The notes beneath the pieces are model-generated. The model was not told the origin of the DNA. It saw nothing but the letters and a program-made list of their open reading frames with translations, and searched no databases. Both the position numbers and the translations under genes were made by a program. 64,000 bases of DNA, taken from contig NW_017265156.1 in assembly GCF_001638985.1 (NCBI RefSeq), positions 1 to 64,000 on the forward strand, given 5' to 3'. Source of the DNA: Phycomyces blakesleeanus NRRL 1555(-). Lineage: Eukaryota > Mucoromycota > Mucoromycetes > Mucorales > Phycomycetaceae. Below are positions 37,620 to 49,632 of this stretch, in pieces; positions within the stretch are counted from its first letter, which is position 1; every line of letters begins with the position of its first letter.

Positions 37620-38640
37620 GGTTGGTAATGCTTTATGCTTCTATTTTTATTGGAAAGAATAGAATGTTTCTAGGTTTCAAATCTAATAAAGCTATTCTAT
37701 ATCCTCAGCTACTTCTTGCTCGGCCGGCTTATTATATTTGGGATGAAAAATTTTCTACAAAAAACAAATACCTGAAGAAAATGAGGTGTTTGTTACCTTT
37801 TTTTAGGGGTAAGAGCAGTACTCCTTGAGAATAAATAAAACATTAGTGATGGGAGTATGTGTGTGTTTTATACTGCAAATTTTATGAACTAATTAATACT
37901 TACATTGGAAGTACCCAGTACAAATGGACAAAGAAATAAAACATTTATGGTAAAGCACGAGATTATGATTTCTTTGACTATAAAACGATAGGAAAGAATT
38001 AATTTTTGTGAATTGCATGATATAATAATTGATTTACGTACCAAACGCAAACAATTTCTTTGCAGACCAAGATATTATCTGTAAAGTGGTAATATCGTCT
38101 CTACTAGAGGATATACATTAATATACAGTATAAATAATATTATTATATGTATAGAAGTAAATAAAGGCTTACCATGGCAATGATGGTAGCATGAGATGAA
38201 AGTTCTTGAGGCATGGCACATTCATAAGAGGGATGTTCATCTATAATAGAAATTATATTCAGTTAGATAAATATTAAAAAGAAATAGATTAAAATAAAAT
38301 AAAATATTACCGTGTCAATATCCGTGTTTGATTGTAGAGAGTATTTTTGGCGATGTGGCCTATATTAAAAAAAGAAAAAAGTCAGAATGATTGTATGGAA
38401 TGATGGCATAAAGTATATTTACTAACCCTGGCTAATCCAGATGACTGTTGTGATGATGGCGCATCAGAATGAGCTGAAGAGTGAGTTTCTATGACATTAA
38501 AATATATTGTTATTTTTTAGTTATATATAAAAAAAGTATATATTTTTTTTAAAACAAAGAAAGTGCCTTACCATAAAACCTTGCGAGTGTAAAGAGTGAA
38601 GAGAGAGGAACAGAGAGAATACCTATAACAAACAAAAAAA
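37620..38640 (-). other. Possible third, small-exon gene of element D
   Basis: Minus-strand exon-like segments are framed by GT-AG signals: donors GTAAGG near 38570, GTTAGTAAAT near 38427 and GTACGTAAAT near 38040, and acceptors ending TATTATAG and CCTCTAG. The exon after TATTATAG near 38240 begins ATGAACATCCCTC, matching the position and start of an exon in element A. A simple join of the exons runs into a stop, so this copy is broken or the boundaries are wrong. Confidence 0.28.
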
Positions 38641-39158
38641 TTAATTCTTTTATTCTTTGTAAAGAAGTATTTTGAACCAAAAACAATCTTACCAGAAAAA
38701 TTTGCAAATATAACAAGAATTGAAAAGAGAGAAAAAAGAGGGAAATAACAAAAAACAAATAAAAAAAGTAAAAAAAAATCTTAAAAAAACAGAAAAAAGT
38801 GTGTTTAAAAAAAAAGACTAAAATGATTTCATTTAGTCCCAAAGCAATATGAAAACCAATTTACATCCCAGTCATTACAAGAAGTATTAATAGAGATTCT
38901 TATATCAAATATATTTTGAATATATATAATAACCATATCTTTCATATAATATACTTTCCCTTACTCTTACTCTCTTGCTACTTACTATATTTATACTCCC
39001 AAATCAACACACTTGTTCTAACAATTCAAGTATGTAAACTTGATACGATTTATTTTTAATTTAATTTAAATAAATTTAATTGTAGAATGACAGCAATAAT
39101 AATAATATAATCTGAAACTAATCATTATAATCTTTCATTTTATTATATTCTGTAGACA

Positions 39159-40342
39159 ATGACTAATACAAGACGTGAATGTGCAATTGCCCTTTGTCCT
39201 GTTGAGATTACCAATCAGCAGCTTATGGAAATACTTTCTACTGTGAGAGCTGATATGTCTACCATAAAAGGACAGATTGGCAATGTTGAGCAAACTCTGA
39301 CCAACATGAATGGTAGAATTGGCGTTCTTGCTACCATCAGCACCAACACCATCAGTGTCATAGATAGTTTGGCCAGAGCTCCCCTTGCTGCTTCTGTGAG
39401 AGCCGAATCCACTGTTGCTGCTCCTGTTGTCATCTCCAACCATGAGCCTACCCTTGAAGAATCTAATGCAGTTTATGTGAGTAACATATTATAAAACATT
39501 TTATCAATTCATTTTCTCATGATTTATTTATCAGGCACATATTTACAACCTTATGTGGAAATCCAAGCTTAGCTTGAGAACGCCAGAAAATATCCTGGCC
39601 AACAACCTCAAGCCCAGATGGGATACAAATATTGCTTTCAACAAATCTCTCAACAGGGAGATAGCCAAGACACTTCTTTTTAACCTTGAGCGCAGGTTTA
39701 GTTCCTCTAGTATGAGACAGAGTGACCTCCGAAAGAGGTTGCATACTAAATTCACTAGTAGAACTCGTTGTGAGAGAATGTCTGATGATGAGATAGCGGA
39801 AACAAATGCTCTTACATGAAGAGTAGCCCGTGCAGATGATGTGAGTATTATGCTAATATATATAGTTTATAGTTGAAAATTAAAAATAAAAATAACAAAT
39901 TAACAAAACTTATTACTAGAATGAGTGTCGCCGTGTACTGGCATACAAAAACAATAAGGAGGGCATTGATCTTGTAATGCTCAGAGACTGTGCCAACACT
40001 CTCCAAAAAGCAGTATTGTCAGATGGAGAGTCTGCCAATGAAATGGACAAGGATGGCATAAAACATGTCATTCATATTGTACAACCAGACTGGAGAAGCA
40101 ATGAGATAGATTAATTTGGAGTAATACTTTTGTATTGGTGTATTATTATATTGAGTGAATTATTAATGAATGTATTTCAGTGCAACCGTTTCTTTGCACT
40201 TGTTGACATTTATGCTGTCTAGGCCATGGAGTCAAGTGCTAATCAAAGGATCTGTAGGATCACTACTAGTGTGTCCAACTCAGCAGTCCAGAATAACATT
40301 AGCTCCAATTTTACTCAGTGGGCTCTTAGAGACAGGCTCTAA
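39159..40342 (+). pseudogene. Accessory (TnpA-like) gene of element D
   Basis: Exons 39159-39476, 39535-39840, 39920-40105 and 40181-40342. Exons 2 to 4 are 306, 186 and 162 bp, identical in length to those of element A. The protein begins with a helical region (TIKGQIGNVEQTLTNMNGRI), then the MWKSKLSLRTPEN region, LERRFSSSS, an acidic stretch leading to QPDWRSNE, and an end in FTQWALRDRL. Breaks: TGA at 39817-39819, TAG at 40220-40222, and the third intron donor reads AT instead of GT at 40106. No known domain is recognised. It serves mainly as a comparison copy for element A. Confidence 0.72.
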
Positions 40343-40471
40343 ATAAAAAAAATGTTTCTCTCTTTTTATTTACATATTAATTTTTACATACACAATACTA
40401 TCAATATATATAGGGAATTTGTTCTGTTTTTTTGTATCAGAAAAGAAAATTCAAGTGGGAGTTTTTTTATT

Positions 40472-43400
40472 TTAAGCATAAAGTTCTTTTGGCAAAGCAA
40501 TTACTAACATTTTACTAACATTTCTACTTGTAGTAATTTTGGCTGTAGCAATCTCTAAAAAGATGCAGTGCACAGGTACAATGCAATGGCGACTATTGGG
40601 GAAGAAGATGGGAAGACAAAACTTAATATTGTCATTCTCACGCGATCTATCAGAAGAAGTATTAAACCACTTGATATATGCAAATATATGTCAATGATTG
40701 TGAACCATGCGAGTCAGATGGAGATTGCGGTTAGAAGGGTGTGTAAAGCAGTATGTGAAGAGATAATGTATTTTTCCAGCATAGACTATGGTATTTCTAC
40801 CATCCCTACCAACAAATATTACGTAGACAAGAGAACCACAACTAGCTGAACCGTTTTTATCACGGTACTGTTGATCAAGTAAGTCAATGAACTTCAACTT
40901 TGTGATTTCATTGTCAACAAAGAAGTTTGTGAGCGTGGCATACTGGTAACTGACAAGGTCGGGAAGATCATAGGATGTTTTGTAGTGCTGAAGCAGATGG
41001 GCAGAGTTGATTTCATCCATCAGTGATGATTTTTTTATCTGAAGAAGAAAAGTCAAAGGAGGGAGAAATTCGTTACCCTTTGGAGGAAGATGTGAGTTGG
41101 ATAATGCTAGTAAGAATGATTGCAATTGGAATGAACAGGAGGAGAGAGTAATAACTGTGGTAGTAGGTGTGAATTTCGGAGAAAGCTTTGAGAGAATGTT
41201 GAAAAGGGGGACGTGGCCAGAACTTTTCAGAACAGTATTGCCATAGTCACCCTTGAATGGGTTTTGAACAAAACTTCTCATATATGTTGCCTCAAAATTA
41301 TCTTTTCCATTTATCTTAATATGCTTCAACAGGCTATTGTATCTCTCAAACCCAAAGAGTCAGTAATCATACATGAGTCCAAAATTACAAATGGTCTTGC
41401 AAAGATTGAGGCACAGGTGCATGTTGCAGGTGAGGATAGTAGGAGTGTAGAGTTTGGTAGCCTTTTTGCAAAACATTTCTAGATAGTCGTGGGCACTGTT
41501 CACTTCATCAAATATGATGCTTGGCTTGATAAGATGGCAGAATACACAGACAAAATTCATTCAGTTGTTATACATTTCAAATAGTAGAACACCATGCAGC
41601 AGAACAGGAGAATACACCAGTACCCAGGATTTCCAGTCATCGGCTTTCATGTAAGGAAAGCCTTTTCCAATCTTTGATGTCAGCTTTGTATAATCCCTTG
41701 AAAGGACTATTGTCTCTGCAATTTTTTCTATGACAGCAAACTCTTCGGCTCCAATCGTTTTCTTATCGTCCCACTGGTCCATCATTTTCTTTAGCGTTGC
41801 CAAGAATAAATTATGCATGGGATCAATGATTGTTCTACATACTAGATCAAAGTATCGAAGGCATTACAACTGTGACCATCGAACACCATATTCGACCTCC
41901 AGCTGATGCCTTTCTAAGGGTGTACACGCACTCTTCCACTTCTCAGCATGCAACCTGTTCTCTACACTGCTACAAATATTTCAAAGAGAATAATCAAATC
42001 CACTGAAGTCCACTTGATTTGTGTTGGGCAATCTGGGGAACTGGGTTGTACACTTGTAGCACGCACATGTACTATTGTGGGCTGTAAATCCACTTGTTTT
42101 CCTGGCAGCAAAGATGTCACACGCAACCATCAGCAAGGCAGCATGAATATTAGCACTAGAAGGACACTCGTAGGTTGGGACTTGCATTCCAATATACAAC
42201 TGTTTCATCTCATCTACCATGGGCTTGAGATAGTTTTTTTTCTCCTCTCATCTTGGCTCCTTGGTACCAGGCATCAGACCAGCCAGAATTGTGTTCTCAG
42301 GCTTGAACCATGCCTCTTGAGGCAGATTATTTACAACCAAGTAAATTGCACTAGAAGAGCAACTAACTCCATCGAACAGCTGAAACCAGTCTATGTTGAG
42401 TGTCAACATCAATGAGCAATGACAAGCAACAAACGAGACACCACTTGCATCCTTCAGCTCTTTCCATATTGCTCCATTGTATATGTCACACATAGTATTG
42501 ACAATGTTAAGCTCCATGTTCTAGTGACAGATTTGCTCTTCAAAACCAGGACGAAGGAAAAGAACAGACAAAGCTTGCTTGAGGGACTGGTACAAGTATG
42601 CTCACTTTGATACCAGTGCACCTGAAGTTGGCTCTTTCATCAACTTACAACCACAAGGAGAGTGTGCACCAACATTTGTGAAAACACAATGGGAAGGTAC
42701 GGACATGTTTTCTTCATAGATGCAATGGCAGTCTGGACATGACACAAATCGCTTGATGTCTTTGGTGATAGACAAAAAGCCAGTCATTTTATATAGCCCA
42801 GCCAGACTTTTGGGAAGTTGGAAATCTTGTCCATAAATTTTTAAGAGCTCGTTGATAAACTCAATCAAGACAACAGAACCCTTATTGACCACATAACAAG
42901 ATGCAAAAAGTACTGTAAAAGTAGCAATAAATCTGTGCACTGGATTCTCAGGTATACCAGAAGCAGCAAAAGGGTCTTTTTTTTAAAAAAAAATTAACAC
43001 ACATTTTTTTTTTAGTTTTTTTTTATGTATTTAAAACTGACCCTCATTGTTAAATTCTCCAACATAAATCTTGGCAGTGTCTTCTTCGCCATTGTCATCA
43101 CTGTCATTGTCATCAGTTGTGTCAGACTCATCACCATTGTAGTCATTACCAACAAAGACGTCATTGTCAAACGTTGAGACGGTATCCAAAATAGGTGAGT
43201 TGGTCTGACCATCCATTGCTTCCACAGAATCAGATTGATACGTTGGGATTACTAGAAATATGGAATATAATAGTTTATAATTAGTTTTTCTTCTGCTTTT
43301 CAAATAAAAAATGTCTTACTTTCAGTATCTACTTTCATGCTTCTCTTTTCAGCTATGTTTTTTAAAATAATAAAAAATAAAAATAAAAGCAATTATTACT

Positions 43401-43582
43401 CGGTGGACAGATAACTGCACTGAATAAATTATACAACTCTTGAATATCTCAGTACCTTCAAATCTAGCTCTTTTATTATGATGCTGAGCAGTACGTCTCG
43501 ATACTTGGGAAACTCCTTGATCATTATTATTGCATATGGTGCAGTGGAAATCAGTGTTGTGCATTTGAATAGAAGGAAACAT
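40472..43582 (-). pseudogene. Tnp2-type transposase of element D, many stops
   Basis: Exon 1 (43582 down to about 43450) has CTICNNN and RRTAQHHNKR. A very acidic exon lies near 43240-43050 (aspartate/glutamate-rich with NDSDDNGEED). The core keeps LNIDWFQLFDG, ACDIFAARKTSGF with CACYKC, IDPMHNLFLATLKKM and GFERYNSLLKH. At least six stops are scattered over it (for example near 42600, 42520, 42245, 41985, 41880 and 41563). The original start ATG appears changed to ATA near 42955. The C-terminal frame HIFAYIKWF continues beyond a frameshift near 40700 and ends at 40472. Confidence 0.8.
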
Positions 43583-44457
43583 AGTGTATGTATTTTGAAT
43601 TATAAAATAAAAAAGGAAACAAGAGTGCTACAAATATTTGATTTTATATGGTTTTATAGTAAACCAAAATGTATTTTTTATTTATTTATTTTTATTTAAG
43701 CCAATAGAATACATCAAAACTACATCCCCAACTTGATGGAAAAAACTGCTGATGAAAAAAAAATTCTGACATGTCTACTATGATCCAACTACCTGGATAA
43801 TATGTTACTTGTCCTTATTTTTCCAGTGTCATTTTCTTTGATGATATCAATACTCCTGTTAGCAGCATTGATGAATACATCAAGATTAAATTGAGGTCTA
43901 CCAGAATTGGAAGAGAAAGAGGCAGAAGCAGAGGCAGAAGCAGAGGCAGAGGAGAGATCAACAAGTAGTGTGGCATGGGTGGGTTGGATCTTTGGTAGAA
44001 GTGGGCAAACAAGGTTGCTTTTGTAAGTATCTTCTACATATTTTTATATATACGTGCCTTCGAAACATTCTCTTCTATTTGTGAAATAGTTCTTTATTAT
44101 CTCATTGCACCTCTCAAAGCTAAACAATCAAAATCTGTATACGGTATCATAGTTTTTGGCTGTTTCTTGCAGATGAAGATACATATGCATATTTGGCAAG
44201 ATTAAGTTGTCCTTATATAGTGTCTCATACCCTGTGCACAACACTTCCAGGGAATAATGTGCCTCATCAATCTCTTCTTGGGAAATTTTCGGACTTGCAA
44301 GATACTGGCATATATTGGTGAAAGAAGTCTAATTATCAAGTTTGTCAGTTGGTAGGTGATCTTGCAACAAAACAGGAGAGTACACTAGGCACCAGGATTT
44401 CCATTTATTAGCTTTCATGAAAGGAAACCATTTTCTGATTTTTTTCTCAATGGTGTA

Positions 44458-44753
44458 TGAGTATTCGGGATTGTTTATGGGTTAGTATCTCAATAATGGG
44501 AAAAGTAGATACTGTGAGAGTGTTATTTATTAAAGAGACCCAATAATATTGTTTATATCTGCTACTATTCAAATCCCTGTAATTCAAATCCCTGTTGTGT
44601 AATGGTTGGTTTACACTGTATGAGTGTGTAGTGTACGTGTGCCTGGTGTGTAACAGTTCCGGAGATTGTTAACTTGCCAGGTTCATTAGCAAGAAGGAAC
44701 CAGTGTTTGGTTGTGGGGTCTGTTCTTCACTCAATTGTGGTGTGTATACCACA
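44458..44753 (-). repeat. Chromovirus 3' LTR
   Basis: 296 bp, TG...CA ends, next to the polypurine tract at 44754-44764. It differs from the 5' LTR by four G/A differences (all G here on the plus strand) and lacks one G at the left end. Confidence 0.93.
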
Positions 44754-44889
44754 TTACCCCCTTTCAGGTTGAATAACCGTGTTGAGAGTTGAGTTACTTT
44801 AGACTGAAGGGACCATGTTAGCTTCTTGGGCATAGCATCGGGCATTAGCATTGTGAACGTTATCGTGTTGTACGTAAGCGTATTGAGCG

Positions 44890-47800
44890 TTAGCATCTTG
44901 AGCGTTTGCTTCGGCGTGTAGGTGTGGGCTGCGTAGTGCGGCGTTTGCTAATGTACGTTGCAGTGACGGCGCGTGTCTGATGTGGGTTTTGTGTCTTGTC
45001 AATTGGTGTTGTACCAAGTCGATCCCAATAATCCGCAATAGGTTTAGGGCTGCTAAAGGACTCAGGCGTTTGCCATGTATCGTCTTTTTCTTCGTAGCCT
45101 TCCCATCTTACTCTGTACTCGTATTTTCCTTTAGCCAGTTCTCTATGAGCTACTACTGCTCTGACTGTAAAGTATTCTTTGCCAATTTTCTGGACTTCAT
45201 CTAGTGAGACGAGTTTGTCCTGTGAGATCAGCTTGAGTTGTGAGGGAGGATATTCTCTGGGCATCAGTAGTCCTTGTTCATCCATGAGGACGTAAGAACC
45301 TCCCTGTTTCTCTCTGACTACGGTGTAAGGACCTTGGTATGCAGGTTCTAGTTTACCGTGTTGCAGTTCTTTAATCATGACTTGGCTATTAGGAGGGAAT
45401 TGTATCATCCTGTATTTCTTATCAAACTTGCCCTTTTGTGCATTTGTTACTGCTTTTGCTCTTTCAGCGATTGCGGGAAACACAACGTCTGCCATTGTTT
45501 TTATACGCTTTTGTAGCTCATCCTCTGTGAGTGATGGTACTGCTGGATCATCGGCGTAGCTTTTAAACCCGTTCATTGTTCTGGCAAACATAAGGTTGTA
45601 AGGAGCCGTTCCATTACGTTTTGTTACTTTGGCATTCATTGCTAGCTGTATGCTAGGTACATAGAGGTCCCAATCTCGGGTCGCTCCTTTTATACATTTC
45701 TTAATCGCGTTGGTTGAGATTTGAACCCAGCGTTCGGCTACACCGTTAGCTCTTGGGTGATAGGGCGTAGCTAATCTGTGATCAAAACCAGATGTTTCAG
45801 CTAGTTTTTTCATAAGTGAGTTGACGAACTCTTTGCCATTGTCTGATTGTAAGTATCTAGGGAATCCGAAATTACAGAAGACGTCTATTACAGTGCTGAC
45901 AACAGTGTCCTGTGTTTTATCAGGTATTGCACGTAGTACACAAAATCTTGTGCAAATGTCTACCATTACCAGTAAGTAGTTATTACTGTTATGTGAGGTC
46001 GTGAAAGGACCTGCTAAATCAATAGCCCAATGATCGCATGGTAAATATGCGTGAATTGGTCGTAGAGGGTGATAACCTTTCTTTGCTATGTTATACTTTT
46101 GGCATTCTATACAGTCTTGTACAACCTTGGCGGCGTCTCTATGTATGTTTGTCCAGTGTATCCCTTCGTTATGAAGTGCGTTTGTCATGGCATCTGCTCC
46201 AAAGTGTCCGAAAGCATGAGCTTTGGCGAGAAGTTCTTCTCTGTCACTGTCTGGTGGTGTTAGCATCTCGTCGTAATTGGTGTTGACTACAGTTTGTTGT
46301 CTATTAATGACCGTTTTTTGGCCTGTAAAATTAACTGCAGAGTCATTACCCCCTTCCAGCTCTTTTTCCATAGGGAAAAGGCGTGATAGCTGGTCAGGTA
46401 AGATGTTGCTTAGACCGGGCAGGTGGAGTACCTCGAATGAATATTCGAGTATGGTATCCAGCCAGTTTATCATCATAGCGTTGGCAATCTTTTGTGTATG
46501 TATATATGTGAGGGCTTTGTGATCGGTGTATAGAGTGAACGGATTTCCCCAAAGATATTTGTGGAACTTATTCAATGCATATATTACCGCGAGTAGCTCA
46601 CGTTTTGTAGTGGAATAGTTTCGTTCGCTTTTAGACAATGCGCGAGCCATGAAACCAATGTGTCGCGTTTCTCCATTGATGACTTGATATAGAACAGCAC
46701 CTATTCCTACGTTTGATGCGTCTGTGGCCACACTGAAAGGGTACTTTAGGTTTGGGTAGCACAGGATAGGCAGTTTGAGTAGGATGTCTTTTAGGTTTGT
46801 GAAGCTGTTATAATGCTCGTTGGTCCAGAGAGGTGTAAGATCACCCTCGTTACGAAGTCGATCAAGAGGTGCGGTGAGCTGGGAGACATTAGGTATATGT
46901 TCCCTGAAGTAATTTATAACACCAAGAAACCGTTGTATATCTTTTCCGGTGTTAGGCGTAGGCCATGCTTGGATGTTACTGACCTTTCTTGTATCCAGTG
47001 AAATGCCTTTATCTGACACACAAAAGCCTAGTAAGAAGACTGCTCTTTGTGCGAAATGACATTTCTTTGGATTTAAGATGAGATTAACACTAGTAAGTTG
47101 TTCTATTGCTGTTTTAACATGTTTTGTGTGTTCCTCCATGTTACGAGAGAATACCACAATATTGTCTACGAATGTGGTTACAAAAGGCATATCTTTGAAA
47201 GCAATGTTCATAACACGCTGGAATTTAGATGAGATGGGTTTAAGTCCAAAAGGGCAGCCGCGGAACATGTACTGCCTTCCTTTGAAGGTGAATGTTGTTT
47301 TAGGTCTGTCTGGCTTGTATACCTCAAATCGATGGAAAGCACTTGTAAGGTCTAGGGTAGTGAAAACAACCGCGTCTTTAAGTGTGTGAAATACGTCTCT
47401 TATAAGAGGTAAAGGATATCTGTCTTCTTTTAAAAGTTTGTTGATATGTCTGGGGTCTAGACAGGGTCTTCTGTCTGTGTAATTACCAAACATGTCTTTT
47501 TTCGGTGCTAGTGTAATAGGACTATTCCATTCCGTATCATTGGATGCCACCTCTATTGTACCATCTGCTAGCCAAGTGTTTACAGTCTCTTGGATTCTAG
47601 GCTCATATACTACCGGTAAAGGGTATTGTCTTCTGTAGGAAGTTACGCCTTCTGGTGTGTCGATATGGATGATAGATTCTGGTATAGTGCAAAATGATGT
47701 TTTAGGAATAAGTTTGTTGGATCTGATAGATTGTTCTATAGCTTCCATAAACTGTTTTTGCTCCTCAGATGTGCCAGCAGGAGATTTATTAGGTTCTGGC

Positions 47801-49095
47801 ATATCATCTGGAGTGTTTTCTCTCAATGAATCGCTTTTTTGATCGTCCCAAGTAGTTGCTAAGTTTGTAATTGCCATGCCCAGTCTGGGCATTAAGTCTG
47901 TGCCAATGCTCATCTGTGTGCCTAAGGCTAAACTCATTACTACGAAGTTGTGATTCAGTTTACGACTCATATAAGATAATGAAAGGTTCTCAACAGTGCC
48001 TAAATGTTCCGCTAAGCTATTCTCTGACGCTAAATAAATGTGCTGCTTTTTTGAACTACATTTAGTGATAGGTAGAGAGAGAGAGGAGACAAGGTCTGGA
48101 GAAATGAAAGAAGTGTTTGCTCTGGAGTCCACCAGTGCCCACACCCGGCTACTCTGAACAATTATAGGAACATAGAGTGAGCCGTCGTTATGTGGCGGTG
48201 CAGTGAGGTGGTGAATGTTAAGGTGTTTACCTTGTGCTTGTAGATTGAGTTGGCTCAGGTCCAGCTCAATTCTACTATTCAGCGTATCTTCACTGTTGAC
48301 TGTTCTTGTGCTGTGGTTTGCAAATACCGGCTTTTTGGCTTTGGCCAACTGAAACTCAGGGCATTTGTGCCCGTTGAAGTACGGAACTTTATGACAGTAA
48401 CGGCAGAGGGGTGCTGGTCTTGGTGCTGGTGGTGTGAAGGTCTTATTCTCCGTGCTCGTAATACTCTTGAGTATGTGGCATTCGTCTTTGCTGTGTCTGC
48501 CCTTGGGATGCAAAGGGCAGGATCCTCCGTTGTTGTGATTGTTTCCACGTCGTTCTCTACGGAATTCACCGCGTCCTCTCTTGCTGCGGGTGTACTCGTG
48601 ATTGTCTTCTTGGTATCTCTTGGTACCACTTGTGGTCCGTTCCTCTTGGAACAGGGAGTCTGTCTCCTCACCACTAGTGGCCACAATCAACGGTATGACT
48701 TGGTGTATGTTCTTGGAAACAACCAAGCCGTAGTGCTGCGTAAGTGTTTGCCACGCTTTCTCTCTTACAGGTCTCAACAGCTTGGAGGTGAAGAGCCATA
48801 CAAGCTCGTCGCTACTGTCGAGGTTGGCGGCATGAACGCTGTCCAGGAATCTTTCCGCGTATGCTCTGACGAGCTCTCCTGGCTTTTGCAGCATGCAGTG
48901 GACTTCATGCTTCTTGATCCACAGGTGGTACGGGTTACCGTGCTCGCTTTCTAGCTGCTGGCGTACCTCCTTCCACTTCAAACCTCTTCCGGCCCTTGTC
49001 TTCTCAAATGAGACGTGTTGTCTCTCGTCACAGGTAAGCCAGAACAAGCATTCCCAGTGCTGATCAAAATCCAGGTTGTGTGCCCGGAGCTGCAC
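44890..49095 (-). pseudogene. Chromovirus Gag-Pol polyprotein, open frame with dead catalytic sites
   Basis: 1,401 residues, uninterrupted. In order: the capsid remainder (about 1-130); two zinc-binding stretches (CPLHPKGRHSKDEC and CRYCHKVPYFNGHKC); the protease motif ALVDSRANTSF; RT with TTFVDNIVVFSRN; RNase H (ATDAS, TKRELLAVIYAL, LYTDHKAL); integrase with an HHCC zinc domain, HWAIDLAG, LQSDNGKEF and NGVAERW; GPY/F (YQGPYTVV); and a chromodomain (YRVRWEGYEEKDDTWQ). The protease DSGA motif reads DSRA (codon 48121-48123) and the RT motif reads FVDN instead of FVDD (codon 47161-47163), each one G-to-A step on the coding strand. RNase H and integrase residues look intact. The missing N-terminus is in the adjoining frame. 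Confidence 0.9.
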
Positions 49096-49610
49096 TTGAA
49101 GTCGTTCAAAAACGCGGCGATGGAGTCGTGGACCGCCTTGTTGGTCTGACGGACTGGTCCACCACGAAGCTGGAAGGCAGGAAGGTTGGGGGGAATGAAG
49201 GAGTCTGCCTTGTTGTTGTCTCGGTATTTTCCGGCTTTCTTCTCAATATTGGCCCTGAAGACCTCAACGGCTGATGGGCTGGACATCATCTCTTGGGCGT
49301 CACAGAAAGCCACCCAACGCTCTTTGGTGTTGGCCACCTCTTCTTGGGCCTTTCTTATATCGTCAAGTTTAGCCTCGGGTTTTTCCAAAACCTTTATCAA
49401 CTTTTCTGCTGCTTTCTTGCGGCAAGCGTCAATTTCTATCCCAATTGCCAGGATGTTGATTTCTTGGTTGCGTTCCTCTTCCTCCATCTCGAAGTCTTCG
49501 TTGTTGCTTTGGCTGTCTTCTCTAGTGTCCTTTTGCAATTCGCTCTTCTGCGATTCGTCATTCGAACTGGCGATGGAGGCATTCGCAATGTAATTGTTCA
49601 TTTTTGTCAA
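48978..49610 (-). CDS. Chromovirus Gag, N-terminal frame
   Basis: 210 residues from ATG 49610, 23 bp inside the 5' LTR border. It starts with a low-complexity acidic region (residues 20-50), a charged helical region (KKAAEKLIKVLEKPEAKLDD) and LPAFQLRGGPVRQ. The capsid fold then begins (SIAAFLNDFK), but at about 49097 the homologous continuation moves to the frame of the 1,401-residue ORF, so residues after FLNDFK here are out of frame. Tf1-type relatives use a single Gag-Pol frame, and the shift falls within the capsid domain. A disabling one-base deletion is therefore more likely than programmed frameshifting. Confidence 0.75.
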   Translation of the reverse strand: MTKMNNYIANASIASSNDESQKSELQKDTREDSQSNNEDFEMEEEERNQEINILAIGIEIDACRKKAAEKLIKVLEKPEAKLDDIRKAQEEVANTKERWVAFCDAQEMMSSPSAVEVFRANIEKKAGKYRDNNKADSFIPPNLPAFQLRGGPVRQTNKAVHDSIAAFLNDFKCSSGHTTWILISTGNACSGLPVTRDNTSHLRRQGPEEV

Positions 49611-49632
49611 AAATACAATTCACAGTAAAAAA

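Larger units (their letters stand above)
37404..43828. mobile_element. CACTA-like element D, left end missing
   Basis: The right end at 43828 reads CACTGGAAAAATAAGG on the minus strand. The element has the family plan: accessory gene on plus (39159-40342) and Tnp2 on minus (40472-43582), tail to tail, 129 bp apart. Comparison with element A predicts a left end near 37.3-37.5 kb, but no CACTGG is present there and the second Tc1 abuts, so the left border given is approximate. The right end is inserted in the Tnp2 gene of element E. Confidence 0.7.

Noticed and set aside
48250..48954. 234-residue plus-strand ORF
   Set aside because: Antisense to the chromovirus gag-pol frame, where codon constraints readily create long opposite frames.
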